NCBI GenBank assembly: GCA_037447655.1
Contig: JBBHKE010001064.1
Span: 129,816-176,676 of the forward strand
DNA: 46,861 bases
DNA from: Zygnema cylindricum
Taxonomy: Eukaryota > Streptophyta > Zygnematophyceae > Zygnematales > Zygnemataceae
Direction: 5' to 3'
Within the stretch, counting starts at the first letter, position 1; the number at the start of each line of letters is the position of its first letter. The notes under the pieces were generated by a model. It was not told the DNA's origin. It saw only the letters and a list, made by a program, of their open reading frames with translations, and did not search any database. Below, in pieces: positions 33,511-44,900 of the stretch. Both the position numbers and the translations under genes were made by a program.

Positions 33511-35999
33511 CTGTAACGGCCATACCCTTCAGTCGTGATTGTAAAAGTTTGACTGCCCAAAATATGTCTAACTTCGAGAAACGATGAGCGGTGTAGATTT
33601 CACGTGTGCGTTTGGTCTCACGCGTGAAGAAGGTCAGTTCATAGTTCATACGGCGATTGATCCCGTAACTTTTATATTCTTAATTTTTCGTCGCAAACAG
33701 CTCTCACCTCAGACCAGCATTTTATTTAACGACAAATTTTGCGGTCCAATTAAGATGAGTCTCTACAAGATTCTCCTACATTTTTGGAAGTTTGTGCATC
33801 GACATCCTTTCCTTTAGATTCGGTCAGAATCGTCTAAATCTGCCCGTACGCGGCGACCAGTTTTGAAAAATGTCGGTGTACTATATTCTCCGTGTTTCAA
33901 GGTAACCTGCTGTCATCTGCTGCCGTTTTTTTTAACTCTGTTTACACCCTACACGTCATTTTCTAACGTTTGTCGTCATGCGAAAGTCAGAAGGTAAAGA
34001 AATAGAGCAGTCGTGTTTTTTATATTATAATCCCAGTTTTGCTACAGTTCAGTAGTGCCGCAGAAAGGCGATTTGTCGTTTCTGTGACACTTGTACACTT
34101 GACTGGTTACGCCGTTACGCTAAAACTTTCTGCCAATGATCGCGATAGATTTTTTGTATAGGCCTCGAATCCATTGGGCGGTGCCACTAATCGTACGGAC
34201 GCGTGATATTTTGCCAAAATCCTCCATTAGGTCGTGCCAGTACACAGCATTTTGCTTAGGGGGTGTCCCCATGTAATCGGTACTTTGATAAAGTATTTTG
34301 GACTGTAGTGAAGATTCTCCGTACTACTTTGAAGAGCGTCCCTATGTGCGAAAACGAAATCGGAACTTTGAAATGTGACGGTTGTAGACGTCGGTACTAC
34401 TGATGACGACTGAAGACGACTACGAAACTACTACGAAGGATGACGCACGCAAAAACTACGACGATTGTTACATGTGTACATTACACGAGACCATTTGTGA
34501 CTACTCGCAAACTAACGACGGATGTACACGTCGACAATGACAAACAGTGTCACAACTCCCGCGACATCATGTGACATCCTAATGTTGCCCGTGGCAGTGT
34601 AGACAACAGGTCTCCAACGCTGTTCAAAACACACCTGCCTTATTACCTCAGTTTTGACTCTTTGCCCAAAGCATGTCTACACAAAACCACGTAATTCCAT
34701 TCCTCACAATTTCTTCTGTTTCCACACCTGCCACAAAAAGATAATCTGATGCGCAAATTTTTTTTAGAAAACCTTTTCATTGAGACGTTTTTTCAAATAC
34801 TTCACTGCAATTTATTCACAAAATACCAATTTCAAGAGCTTTACATTGTTTGATCGTCGTGTAACTGGCACGACCAACTATATCTAGCACACTTGGATCG
34901 CAAAAGTCGCCATTTCCATTTAACGAATACCTTAATAGCAAGTAAGTTCCGAGTGACACAACCAAATTACATATGGTGTGAATTATATTAAATACGAATT
35001 AGGGGGGAATTGAAAGAACAAAATTTAATTTGGCAAACATTGAAGCCGACCATCTTTGTCTTTGAATATAAATGGTGAGGTAGGAAAAAATCAAAATCAA
35101 TATAAAGATAAACAAAAAAAATGGATTGGTAAATTGAATTAAAATATTCAGGACTTGGAATTGAAGTTGATATTGTAATTGAATTGTCACTTGAAAATTG
35201 AAAAATGTAACAAAGGGTAACATTTGTAAAAAGAAATAACATTCGGTTAATCATATAATTTCGAAATCAACCTTCAAAATGTATTTTGAAATTACAGTTA
35301 AATTTTATTTCACTTTTGAAAGTGAGGATGAAACTATATATCGAAAGGTAAAATTGGTGAATTGAAAAACAAATAGGGACTAAAATAAAAAATTAAAGGG
35401 CGGGCATTGTTTTTCGATGACACAAAAAAAAAAAAATACGTGTCATTGATGATTCAAAATGTTACAGTTGCATTGATGACGATCTTGCAAATGATTTTGA
35501 GAACCCTGTTGCTTCCGTTATTTTACAACCATCACGGCCACTAATTGGTCCAAACCGCTTTTGCTAAGGGTATGCCTTGAATTTTAGCAAACTGCATCTA
35601 TCGAAATACCAATTTCCAAGGTGATCCGAATGAAGACTACTACAAAGGAGTATACAAGGGTGGATGAAGAGTTACCACGCTAAAAAGAAAAACAATTTCG
35701 ACATTTGTTTCGACTAAAAAAAGACACGGTCCATTTTTCGGTAAATGAATTAAAAGTTGAGTTGGAAACCAAACCCCATCCAAGACATTGTAATATTCCC
35801 GTAATATTCCTAATACAGAATTAAGCGTGGAAAAATAAGTTCTAATAGCATTGATGCGTCTGTGACATATAGGCGGAATCACACGTACACTCAACTGCGG
35901 CGAGGATATCTCTTAAAGTCCTGGAAGCGATTGTCAAAATGCTTAGGCATTGGACTAGGTGGCCCACATAAGAAAAAATTCACGACACCAAAGTTTTTT
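33511..35999. other. Region without a recognised gene
   Basis: Holds AT-rich DNA (34980-35430), a stretch of ACGAC-like phrases at 34380-34560, and a MITE-like terminus at 33577-33594 (ACGATGAGCGGTGTAG). From about 35630 a plus-strand frame fragment (FRHLFRLKKDTVHF) may be the N-terminal remains of the Harbinger transposase downstream. Confidence 0.4.
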
Positions 36000-36905
36000 T
36001 CAAGGAAGAAAAAGGGTTGTCGAATTGTGTGAGGGCTGTAGATTGTACACATATAGAGATTACACTCGGAGATGAAATGCCACCAATTGATTATTTTGAT
36101 GCCAAACATAATTATTCCACTGTAGTTCAAGCGATGGTGGACCATAGAATGAGATTTACTAACCTTAATTTAGGCTCTCTTAGGTTAGTGCAAGACTCCA
36201 AAATTTTATGAGGTCCGAGTTGGGGCAAGACTTTCAAAGACGTATGGAAGCAAGTGGAGATATTTTCCAATGGGAAAATAAAAATGTGCAACCTTACCTC
36301 GTAAGAGATATGTTATGCCCTCCATCCAAACTTAATTGTTCCGTATTCTGGTACAAAACTCATTGCATCTCAAGCAAAATTCAACGTCTAACATTCGTCG
36401 TTGAGGATGGTGGTAGAAAAAGTGTCCGGAAAACTTAAAGGGCAATGGAGGTTCCTTCTCAAAATGTACAATTCAAAATTGGAATCAATGATTACTTTTA
36501 TCGTAGCAGCATGTGTTCTTCGCAACATCTATATTGCGAGGAACGAAACCGATATTGATGGGGAGAAAGAATTTAAACAAGAGAAAAGAAAAAATGCAAG
36601 CAGCATTGGAGAAAGATCCACTCGCATGTCCGAAGCTCAAAAATGATGAGCACGACAAGGCGGGGATGTCGAAAGACGGTTGTGTGGTTCACAAATGAAC
36701 AAATTCCAAGGGTCTCAAACATTGGATATTTTTTGTGATTCTGTGATGAGGGGAAAGGCGAGTGAGGATGACGATACTGGCGATTACGTTTCACATGCGG
36801 AATAAGTAGACGACATAGATATTCTTGTTGACGAAGTTGAAGAAAGCGAACAATCTCACGATGATGAAAGTGACGATGACAGTGTAGATGAAATGGACAT
36901 GGATG
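36000..36905 (+). pseudogene. PIF/Harbinger transposase, decayed
   Basis: Three shifted-frame segments match the DDE nuclease of Harbinger transposases: VDCTHIEI with DYFDAKHNYSTVVQAMVDHR and FTNLNLG at 36032-36190 (catalytic D in VDCTH and in VDHR), a middle piece with YLVRDMLCPP, and the C-terminal VVEKVSGKLKGQWRFLLK with FIVAACVLRNIYIA at 36407-36535. A further frame ends with a strongly acidic tail (DDESDDDSVDEMDMDD, stop at about 36908). Frameshifts and stops exclude function. Neither the partner Myb-like gene nor clear terminal repeats were found. Confidence 0.8.
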
Positions 36906-37179
36906 ATTGATAGAGTAATCATATTTTTAGGTGATGTAAAAGTAATTGTTTTTCAATTTATGGTGTAAATTCCAAATGTTGACAATTCTCCAAAGGGTTT
37001 AGTATTGGAGTTCAGAATAAAACTTCTTTGTGAAATTCATTTTTAAGGATTCCATTTCTAAGTTCGCCATGTTTGTTTCTCCATGACGAAATCTTTCTTT
37101 AATCAACATGTTGTTGTTTGTCGTTGAGGCTGATTATATAATTCTTAGTGGAGAAAAGTAGGTAGAGGCATTTAATTCA
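36906..37179. other. Gap between Harbinger pseudogene and copia element D
   Basis: AT-rich sequence, probably the 3' flank of the Harbinger copy. No LTR precedes the copia element that follows, so that element is truncated at its 5' side. Confidence 0.5.
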
Positions 37180-37269
37180 GATTTTTGACAAAAAGGCACA
37201 TTTTAATCAGCAGAGAAATCAATTTAATCACAACCATAATCAATATAAACAGCTTAATCAGACATGAAT

Positions 37270-40200
37270 TAGACAATTTTTCAACACTTGTTTTTATTGT
37301 AATGAAAAAGGTAATAGATATAAGTTATGTCCTAAGCTTAAGAGAACTAACGAAACAGGTTTGAACAGGCTTGGATGGCAACAGAGCAGGTTTAATCAAG
37401 GCTTCACGTAATCTACATCTCGAGGTAATGCACTATTCTCGGCATCTTCATCTTATCAAGACAAATCTGTAACACTCTCTGATGAGGAAGAAGAGGATTT
37501 ATTCGCTATGGGGGCAACAATGGAGGGTGCAAAAGACACAGGATGGATAGTGGACACAGGAGCGTCGACACACATGTGTTCGAACAAGGCAATTTTCAAA
37601 AATTTGAAATCAACACCAAAGAAAAGTATCTATTATGCCTGTGGTATGAGTGTACAAACACGTGTTGTAGGTCATGTCTCCTTGCTAGTTGATATAGAAG
37701 GAAAGGCAGTTGAGAGAACTCTTCACAATGTTCTATTTGTCCTGGATTTTCAAGAAAAAAATGTTTTCAACTTCTTTGGTATAAAGTAAAGGGTTTGAAT
37801 TCAATTTGAAACATGTTCGGTAGGTTGCTAGCAAGAATAGAAAGATTGCGGTCACATGCACTAGAGATGCCAACAAAATGTAACAAATAGATATGCCCGA
37901 TAATAAAGAAAATGATGTATTATAATCCAGTGCATTATCTTCAGATGAGCCGTGGCACAAGAGGTTAGGCCATCTGAACTATGATACTTTGAAAAAAATG
38001 GTATATACTGGTAAATAAGAAGGAGTCACTCTTTCAGATTAGTCAGCTAAAACGTGCAATGGATGTGCACTAGGAAAAATACACAGATTACAGTTTCCTC
38101 AGGAATCTGAACACCGGTCCACTAAACTTTTGCAACTAATTCATTCTGATGTCTTCGGCCCTGCAAAGGTACGATTTGCCGGGGGGATGAAATATATGGT
38201 TACGTTAACAGATGATTTTTCGAGGTTTAATAAGGTCTACTTCATGAAAGAAAAGAGTGAAGTCTCCAACCACTTCGAACACTACAAAGCATGGGCGGAG
38301 AAACTACATGGTTGGCCAATTGTGGAACTCACATCGGACAATGGCGGCAAAAAAACGTCAAAAGAGTTTGAAAACTTCCTACTTAAAGAGGGCATTAGTA
38401 ATCAGCTAACTGACAATGGCGGCAAAAATACGTCAAAAGAGTTTGAAAACTTCTTGCTTAAGGAGGGCATTAGTCATCAGCGGCATTAGTCATCAGCTAT
38501 TTGTTCCATATTGAGTGGAACAAAATGGGGTTTCAGAAAGACTAAATTCAACTATCACAAAGAGCTTTAGTTCCATGCTTGCAATTAAAAATATGGATCC
38601 GAAATTTTGGGCTGAAACATTAAATTGTGTAGTTTATATACAGAATAAAATAGGGTTAAGATCGGTAGAGACTACACCTTACAAGGTTTGGACTAGTAGA
38701 AAATCAGATCTTAGTCATTTTAGATTATTTGGTAATAAATGCTTTATTTTGGATACGTCTAAAGACAGATGGAAGTTGGAATCGAAAGGGATTACCGGGT
38801 ATTTTGTTGGGGTATGATGATCACTCGAAAGGGTATAGAGTTTTTGTATTTGAAAAACAAAAAATAATTGTAGCAAGGAATATTATTGTAAAGGATGAGC
38901 TTGACTTGATAGACTTATTGAAAATGACAAACTAACAAAAGCAGCAAAATATACAAGAATATGTCATTTTAGATTGTAAACAAGAGATTGTCACACACAT
39001 GCAAAGGCCTCCAGTGGTGACAACGGTGTCTAAATTAACCAAGTTCCTCAGCAAGTTCAATTCCAGCCAGTTGACCAAAATTCGAATCCTACGGATTCTA
39101 CACAGAGACAAAAGAAAAATGCGAGGGATCCGACAATTTCAGCCTCACAATTTCCAGGGGGAAGACGATGTAGTATTCGGGTGCAAGCAAATTCCCACTT
39201 TGCCTACTCTGCGGCCTCAGGGGATCCTTTGACCATTCGGGAGGCGTTCTCAACACCAAAAAGACATCACTAGATCGAAGGAGCTAACGATGAAATGAAG
39301 TCGATCATGGAAGCTCAGACATGGGAGCTTGTGGATCTTCCCCCTGATGGAAAAGCGATCGGCAACAAATGAATATTCAAGGTGAAGTTAAATCTTGATA
39401 ACACCATTAAACGATACAAGGCTAGGCTTGTGGCAAAGAAATATAATCAAAAGGATGGAATTCATTTTGACGAAACCTTTTCTCCGGCTGTATGATTTCC
39501 GACAGTTAGGATTTTGTTGTCCCTAGCTGCTATAGAAGACATGGAAATACATCAGATGGATGAAAAAACTGCATTCCTGCATGGAGAGCTAGAAGAGACC
39601 ATTTACATGCAGCAGCCTAAAATGTGTACAGAGCCATGAAAAGAGCACTTAGTATGCAAATTGTTAAAATCTCTCTATGGTCTAAAACAGGCCCCCAGGC
39701 AATGGAATTTGAAGATTTATGAATTCTTAACTAGCCTAGGATTTCAAAGGATAAGCTCTACTATTCTGTCTATGTTCTAAAGAGTGAGGATGGGACAGTG
39801 TATATAGCCGTGTATGTAGATGATTTACTTTTAATTAGTAAATCAATGGTTGAAATAAATAAAATCAAAACTGCTTTAAATTCACAGTTCGAGATGAAGG
39901 TGAGGCAAAATATATTTTGGGTATTTAGGTATAAAGGGATAAAAATAAGACAATAATAAAATTGACTCAAAAGCATGCTATTGGAAATATACGAGATGAG
40001 TATGGAATGCGGGGGGCAAAAGGGTGTGTAACTCCAATGGAGTTTCGAGAGAAGTTAGATGGAGAAGAGACGGAACCGGACATTATTGTAAATGAGTATT
40101 TAGAGTTAATGGAGGATGATCTTATAAAACTGATACCTTACAGACAAATAGTGGGAAGTTTAATATATTTTATGAATTGTACCCGTATTGACATTGTTGC

Positions 40201-40780
40201 AGCAATTCAGGTACTAAGCAGAAGTTTAGAAAATCCGAGAAAATCTGACCGTGATGCAGCAAGAAGAATCTTAAGATACTTGGCAGGAACCAAAGACCTC
40301 AAACTCGAGGAGAAGTGAAGCTGCAAACATGGAGTGATGCAAGCTATGGCGACATGCTAAACAGGAAATCCACCACGGGATTTGTTTTGCAAATTGGGAA
40401 CGAGACTTGATGCTAGAGCATCAAACTTCTAAAGGTCACGGCACAGTTGACAATGGAGTCAGAATACATGGCAACAAGCTAGGCCCTCAAAGAACTCTTC
40501 TGGGTAAAATCCATGTTGCAAAAATTGGGATACATGTAGGTTCGACCACAGGTGATCTCGTGTGATATCAGGCTGCCATTGCCATTGCCTCTAACAAGAG
40601 TCTCCACTTCAAAAGAAAACACATGGATATAAGGTTACATTTTGTAAGAGAGAAGGTGTTTTCCACGGTGATTGAATTATGTTATTTACCAGACGCAAAA
40701 GTGATTGCTGATATGCTCACTAAAGCTCTCCCTGCTCCTAAGCTGAAATATTGTAAAGATGTAGTGGGACTAGGTGACTA
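37270..40780 (+). pseudogene. pol: Copia gag-pol remains of element D
   Basis: In order: zinc knuckle CFYCNEKGNRYKLC at 37287-37328 with its His replaced by Asn; protease WIVDTGASTHM at about 37545; integrase H-H-C-C (WHKRLGHLNYDTL; CNGCALGK), catalytic SDVFGP and SDNGGK; a 75-bp tandem duplication at 38337-38486; EQNGVSERLN; C-terminal GYDDHSKGYRVF; RT with KARLVAKK, SLYGLKQAPRQW and YVDD; RNase H TWSDASYGD. Many stops replace conserved codons, for example TGA for Trp in NK*IFKVKL and TGA for Arg in V*FPTVR, the pattern left by C-to-T decay. Confidence 0.9.
38337..38497 (+). repeat. 75-bp in-frame tandem duplication across the integrase catalytic site, plus a 16-bp repeat
   Basis: Units start at 38337 and 38412 (GACAATGGCGGCAAAAA), period 75 bp or 25 codons; each encodes DNGGK...TSKEFENFLLKEGIS. 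A second, 16-bp duplication (GGCATTAGTCATCAGC at 38466 and 38482) follows and shifts the frame. Confidence 0.95.
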
Positions 40781-40960
40781 GTTAAGTTGTTGCACTGCCA
40801 TGGTGCGCTAGTCTGGCATCAGGATATAGTGAGACTAGGTGACTAGCTAAAGTTGCAGCATTGGTATACTGCCACGCTGTGCTACATTAAGATTCATTGG
40901 GACTAAGAAACTAGCTGATTTGTTGCGTTGCTATGTGCTATACCGCGCTAGTTTGACAAA
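40764..40960 (+). repeat. Three degenerate 65-68-bp tandem repeats at the 3' end of element D
   Basis: Units begin GTGGGACTAGGTGACTAG (40764), GTGAGACTAGGTGACTAG (40829) and TTGGGACTAAGAAACTAG (40897) and share TGCGCTAGT or similar near their ends. They lie between the end of RNase H and the purine tract before the LTR. Confidence 0.8.
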
Positions 40961-41084
40961 CGCAACTGCGGTTCTTGACATCGCAGCTGCGCTGATACAC
41001 TAAGTCTAAAGCTTTAGGAGAGTGTTGATATTAGAAAGCTTTAAGTCTCAGTAAATTAGTATGACGGCAAAAAGACAGCGTAAA

Positions 41085-41972
41085 TGAAATTTTGTGGTCT
41101 CCATTGACCCACAGAATGAGCAGCCTATGTAAAGCCTCTAGGATAATATTTGCCCCTTCTACTTTCCCGCTAAATAAGTGCCGCCCAGGCACAAAAATAT
41201 TCTGACCACTCACACCCTTCTGAGGGCAAGACTCCCCTGAGTCAAACGCAAAAAGAATCACTAAATTTGCTCCCCTAAGCAGTAAGTTATGGCTGGTCAA
41301 AGATGACCTTTATAGTCACAAGCTCTTTTAGAGAGAGAGGTACCTAAATATTACTAAGCCTCGGTCTGCCTACTCACGACTACTTACTACTAAACCCTAG
41401 TCTAATAGGAACACTATAAAGTACAAGAAGGTACTATGGGCGATGTACCTATTGTACGACCATTGTACGACAAGAACAAGGTGACACCTGTAAAATCGGA
41501 AGCCATGGTTCCTCCTCCCTTTTTCTCCGGTATCAACTAATGTGGCGCCACGTGGCACCGCGTGACGCTATCTCCGTATGCCGCCAAAAAGCTCACTTCG
41601 CGTGGCGGCTATAATGCCGGCCGTCCGATCAAAACATATTTTACACGGTTCAGATTCACGTACATGAAAAAATTGCTCCTATTAGTTAGTCTGCTGTTAA
41701 TTAGCTGTTTCGTTAATGTTTATATATTTATGAAACCCGTCACGTATATCGTTTCGTAACGCCTTAATGGTTAAGGCGTTTTCGCTATATAGGTTGTTGA
41801 GTTCACAGGTTCAAATCTAGACTGAGGCATCATTTTAGTAAAATACCCTTTTCTTCAAAAACTGCCACTTTCTATATATGGCGGCAGCCATGGCGCGCCT
41901 TTGATCCTCACTCTCTTTCTTTAAAACAAAACTAAAATAGGGAAGTGAACTATTAATTACCTCTTTTCAACA
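41085..41972 (-). repeat. 3' LTR of copia element C
   Basis: 888 bp, TGTTGAAAAG...AAATTTCA in minus orientation, related to the other three LTRs but shorter. Carries the tRNA-like segment at 41757-41836 on the plus strand and the gag start context near its end. Confidence 0.95.
41757..41836 (+). promoter_or_regulatory. tRNA-like segment with A and B boxes and T run, antisense in the LTR
   Basis: A-box-like TTAATGGTTAAGGCG at about 41764-41778, B-box-like GGTTCAAATCT at 41808-41818, then TTTT at 41833-41836. GCCTTAA and TTAAGGC form a strong local stem. The B box is identical to that of element A although most of the flanking LTR has diverged. Transcription would leave the LTR through its 5' end and enter the RNase H region in antisense if the T run were ignored. 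Confidence 0.6.
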
Positions 41973-41984
41973 CTCCCCTTAATT
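41973..41984 (-). promoter_or_regulatory. Polypurine tract of element C
   Basis: On the minus strand AATTAAGGGGAG abuts the LTR start TGTTGAAAAG, parallel to element A. Confidence 0.8.
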
Positions 41985-41985
41985 C

Positions 41986-44900
41986 CTAGTCACTTTTCAA
42001 TTTTAATCCCAAGTTTTCTCTGCAATAAATCAACTTAGGGGAAGGCAACTCTTTTGTCATCATGTCTGCAATAATTTCTCTATCAGTTTTATGAACCAGT
42101 TTAATAATTTTATTTTCTACCTTCTCTCTGACAAATCTTAGTCTAATATCCATATGCTTAGCTTTGAAGTGATGTTTCGGATTAGCTGCAATAGAGATAG
42201 CAGCTTGATTATCACAAAAAACATTTTGAGTTCCATACTTCATGAACCCAAGTTCTTCAAGAAGAGATTTAACCCACATTAATTCTTTGGTGGCAGCACA
42301 GGGAGCCATGTTTTCAGCCTCCATAGTGGACTAAGCAACTACTTTTTGTTGCTTGCTACTCCAACAACATGCACCGGATCCAATTTGCAACACATATCCA
42401 GTCGTACACCTCCTTAAAGGGACATCTCCATAACTGGCATCACTCCAAGTGGTGATGTTAGTGTGCACCCCTCCCAAATGCAACCATAATTCCCTTGTCC
42501 CCACCAGATACCTCATCACCCTTTTGGCAGCCTCCCAGTCTCTCTTTTTTGGTTCATTTAGATTTCTACTAACGACACCTATAGCTGCAGCTATATCCGG
42601 ACGGGTGCAGTTCATAAAATAAATTAAACTGCCTACAATCTGCCAATAAGGGATATTTTCCATAAATTTTCTTTCTTTCTCATCCATCTCATCATTAATG
42701 ATCAATATTCCTCCGTCTTCACTCCCCTCACTCACTTTCTTCAAATCCATGGGAGTAGTACATCCGTTTGCTTTCTCCATTTGAAATTTTTCTAGCATAT
42801 TACCGATTGCTTCTTTTTGAGTGAGTCTTATAATTCTATTCCCTCTATCTCTCTCCATCTGAATTCCCAAAATGTACTTTGCTTCGCCAAGATCTTTCAT
42901 ATCAAAATTGCTTCTAAGATCCTGTTTTAGTTTGTTGATTTATCTAAGGACTTGCTTAAGACCAACAAATCATCCACATAAATAGCAATAAATATCACTC
43001 CATTCTCATCCTCAAATAAATATATAGAGTGATGTGAACTAATTCTGATATACCCCAAACCGGTCAGAAATTCGTCGAGCCTTATATTCCACTGTCGCGG
43101 GGCTTGCTTAAGCCCATAGAGTGATTTTATCAGTTTGCAAACTTTGTTTTCTTCCCCAGTTTCCACGAATCATTCCGGTTGCCTCATGTAAATTTCTTCT
43201 TCTAACTCTCCGTGCAAAAAGGCAGTTTTAATATCCATCTGGTGGATTTCCATATCCTCCGCTGTGGCTATACTTACAAGGATTCTAACAGAAGGAAATC
43301 TGACTACAGGTGCAAAGGTTTCTTCGTAGTCTATCCCCTCTTTCTGTGTATAACCTTTTGCAACTAACCTAGCTTTGTACCTCTCAATGGTATTATCCGG
43401 GTTTAATTTATCTTTAAACACCCACTTACATCCGATTGGTTTTCGGTCCGGTGGCTTCCATGATAGAGGCCATTTCTTCATTTATAGCTGTGATCCACCG
43501 GCTACTTTCTGGAGTGTTTATGGCCTCTAAGTATGTTTGAGGTTCATCTGGGTGAGACATCTTTGTGAGTTGGTTATTTACTTGTCTTTCTTGAAGTTGT
43601 TTACTACTTCTTCTTCCCCTTTCAAAATCGGACGCTGGTATGGAAGGCATTATTGGGTTTCGTTTTGGGAGATTTTCAGCTCCCCTATCTTCCAATTCTG
43701 GTGTCTCATCAAGTTCCTCATCGGTTTCCACTTCGTATTGTGGCGTTGCCTCGGGTGTTGTCCTTTCCTCCTTCTCCTTTGGTAGATCTGCGGATTTTTC
43801 TTTTTCTCCCTCTTCCTTCTCTTCATTTTCAAAGTCAAAGTCAGAAAACTGATCCGTTTCAAATCTAATTTTGACTTCCCTATTATATTTGAATGGATCA
43901 ATGGACTTCTCTTCATTCATCACCACTATGTGTTTTACCAGAATTATATCTCTCTTTTTCAAGTCATACACTCGGTATCCTTTTGTGCTCTCATCATATC
44001 CTACAAGAAATCTTGGTTTCCCTCTTCCCTCTAACTTCCATTTAGTCTTATCGGAATCCAAACTGTAGACTTAACTTCCGAACACTCTCAAACTAGACAA
44101 ATCAGGCTTTCTTCCTGTCCACCTCTCATACAGAGTTTCCTCCTTATTTGGTGAAGCTAGGACTTATTTTTGATGAAATTAGCATAGTTTATAGACTCAG
44201 CCCAAAACTGCAGCCCTATCCTTTTGTCACTTAACATACTTCTGGACATATCTCCTAAAGTTATATTCACTCTTTCTGCTACTCCATTTTGTTCCGGATT
44301 ATAGGGAACAGTTTTTTATGATGAATTCCTTCTTCTTTAAGATATTCTTCAAATTCCCTTGAGGTGTATTCTTTCCCATTATCACTTCTTATCTCTTTTG
44401 TTGAGGTTTCGTGTAGTTTTTCACACCATACTTTATACTCTTTGAAACATCTTAATACTTCTGACTTATGTCTGAGAAAGTATACCTTCGTGTATCTAGA
44501 CCAATCATCTATGATAGTTAACATCCACCTCTTCTCCCCATGTGAAGCATATCTAGCAGGTCCCCAAACATCAGTGTAAATTAGATCCAATACTTTCTCT
44601 CTCCTATATGTGGTTGCCTTTGGAAATGGAAGTCTATAAATCTTCCCTTGGGCACATCCACTGCAATCATCAAAGGTCTCATCATCCTCAAAAGTAATAC
44701 CCTCCACTATTCTTTTTTTCTTCATTTTCTTTAATCTATCTAGATGCACATGCCCCAACCTTTTATGCCAAAGCATCATCTCACTTGCACACAAGTAGAG
44801 AACACTCTTTTCATTGCAAAGAACAATTCTGAAAATTCCTTGACTGCCATTCTCAGGTATGAAATAAACCTCATTATCAAAGCTTGCTGTGAAGATTCCT

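Larger units (their letters stand above)
37180..41084 (+). mobile_element. Copia element D (second lineage), 5'-truncated, 3' LTR interrupted
   Basis: A plus-strand copia element beginning inside gag (Asn/Gln-rich linker and a degenerate zinc knuckle) and running through protease, integrase, RT and RNase H. A purine-rich tract (AGGAGAG) at about 41016-41022 precedes an LTR start TGTTGATATTAGAAAGC at 41023. After 62 bases this LTR is broken at 41085 by the insertion of element C. The gag-pol and LTR sequences differ clearly from family 1. Confidence 0.85.

Noticed and set aside
38130-38820. CRISPR-like or other array at the integrase duplication
   Set aside because: Only two 75-bp units without spacers, inside a copia pol gene; a simple tandem duplication explains it.
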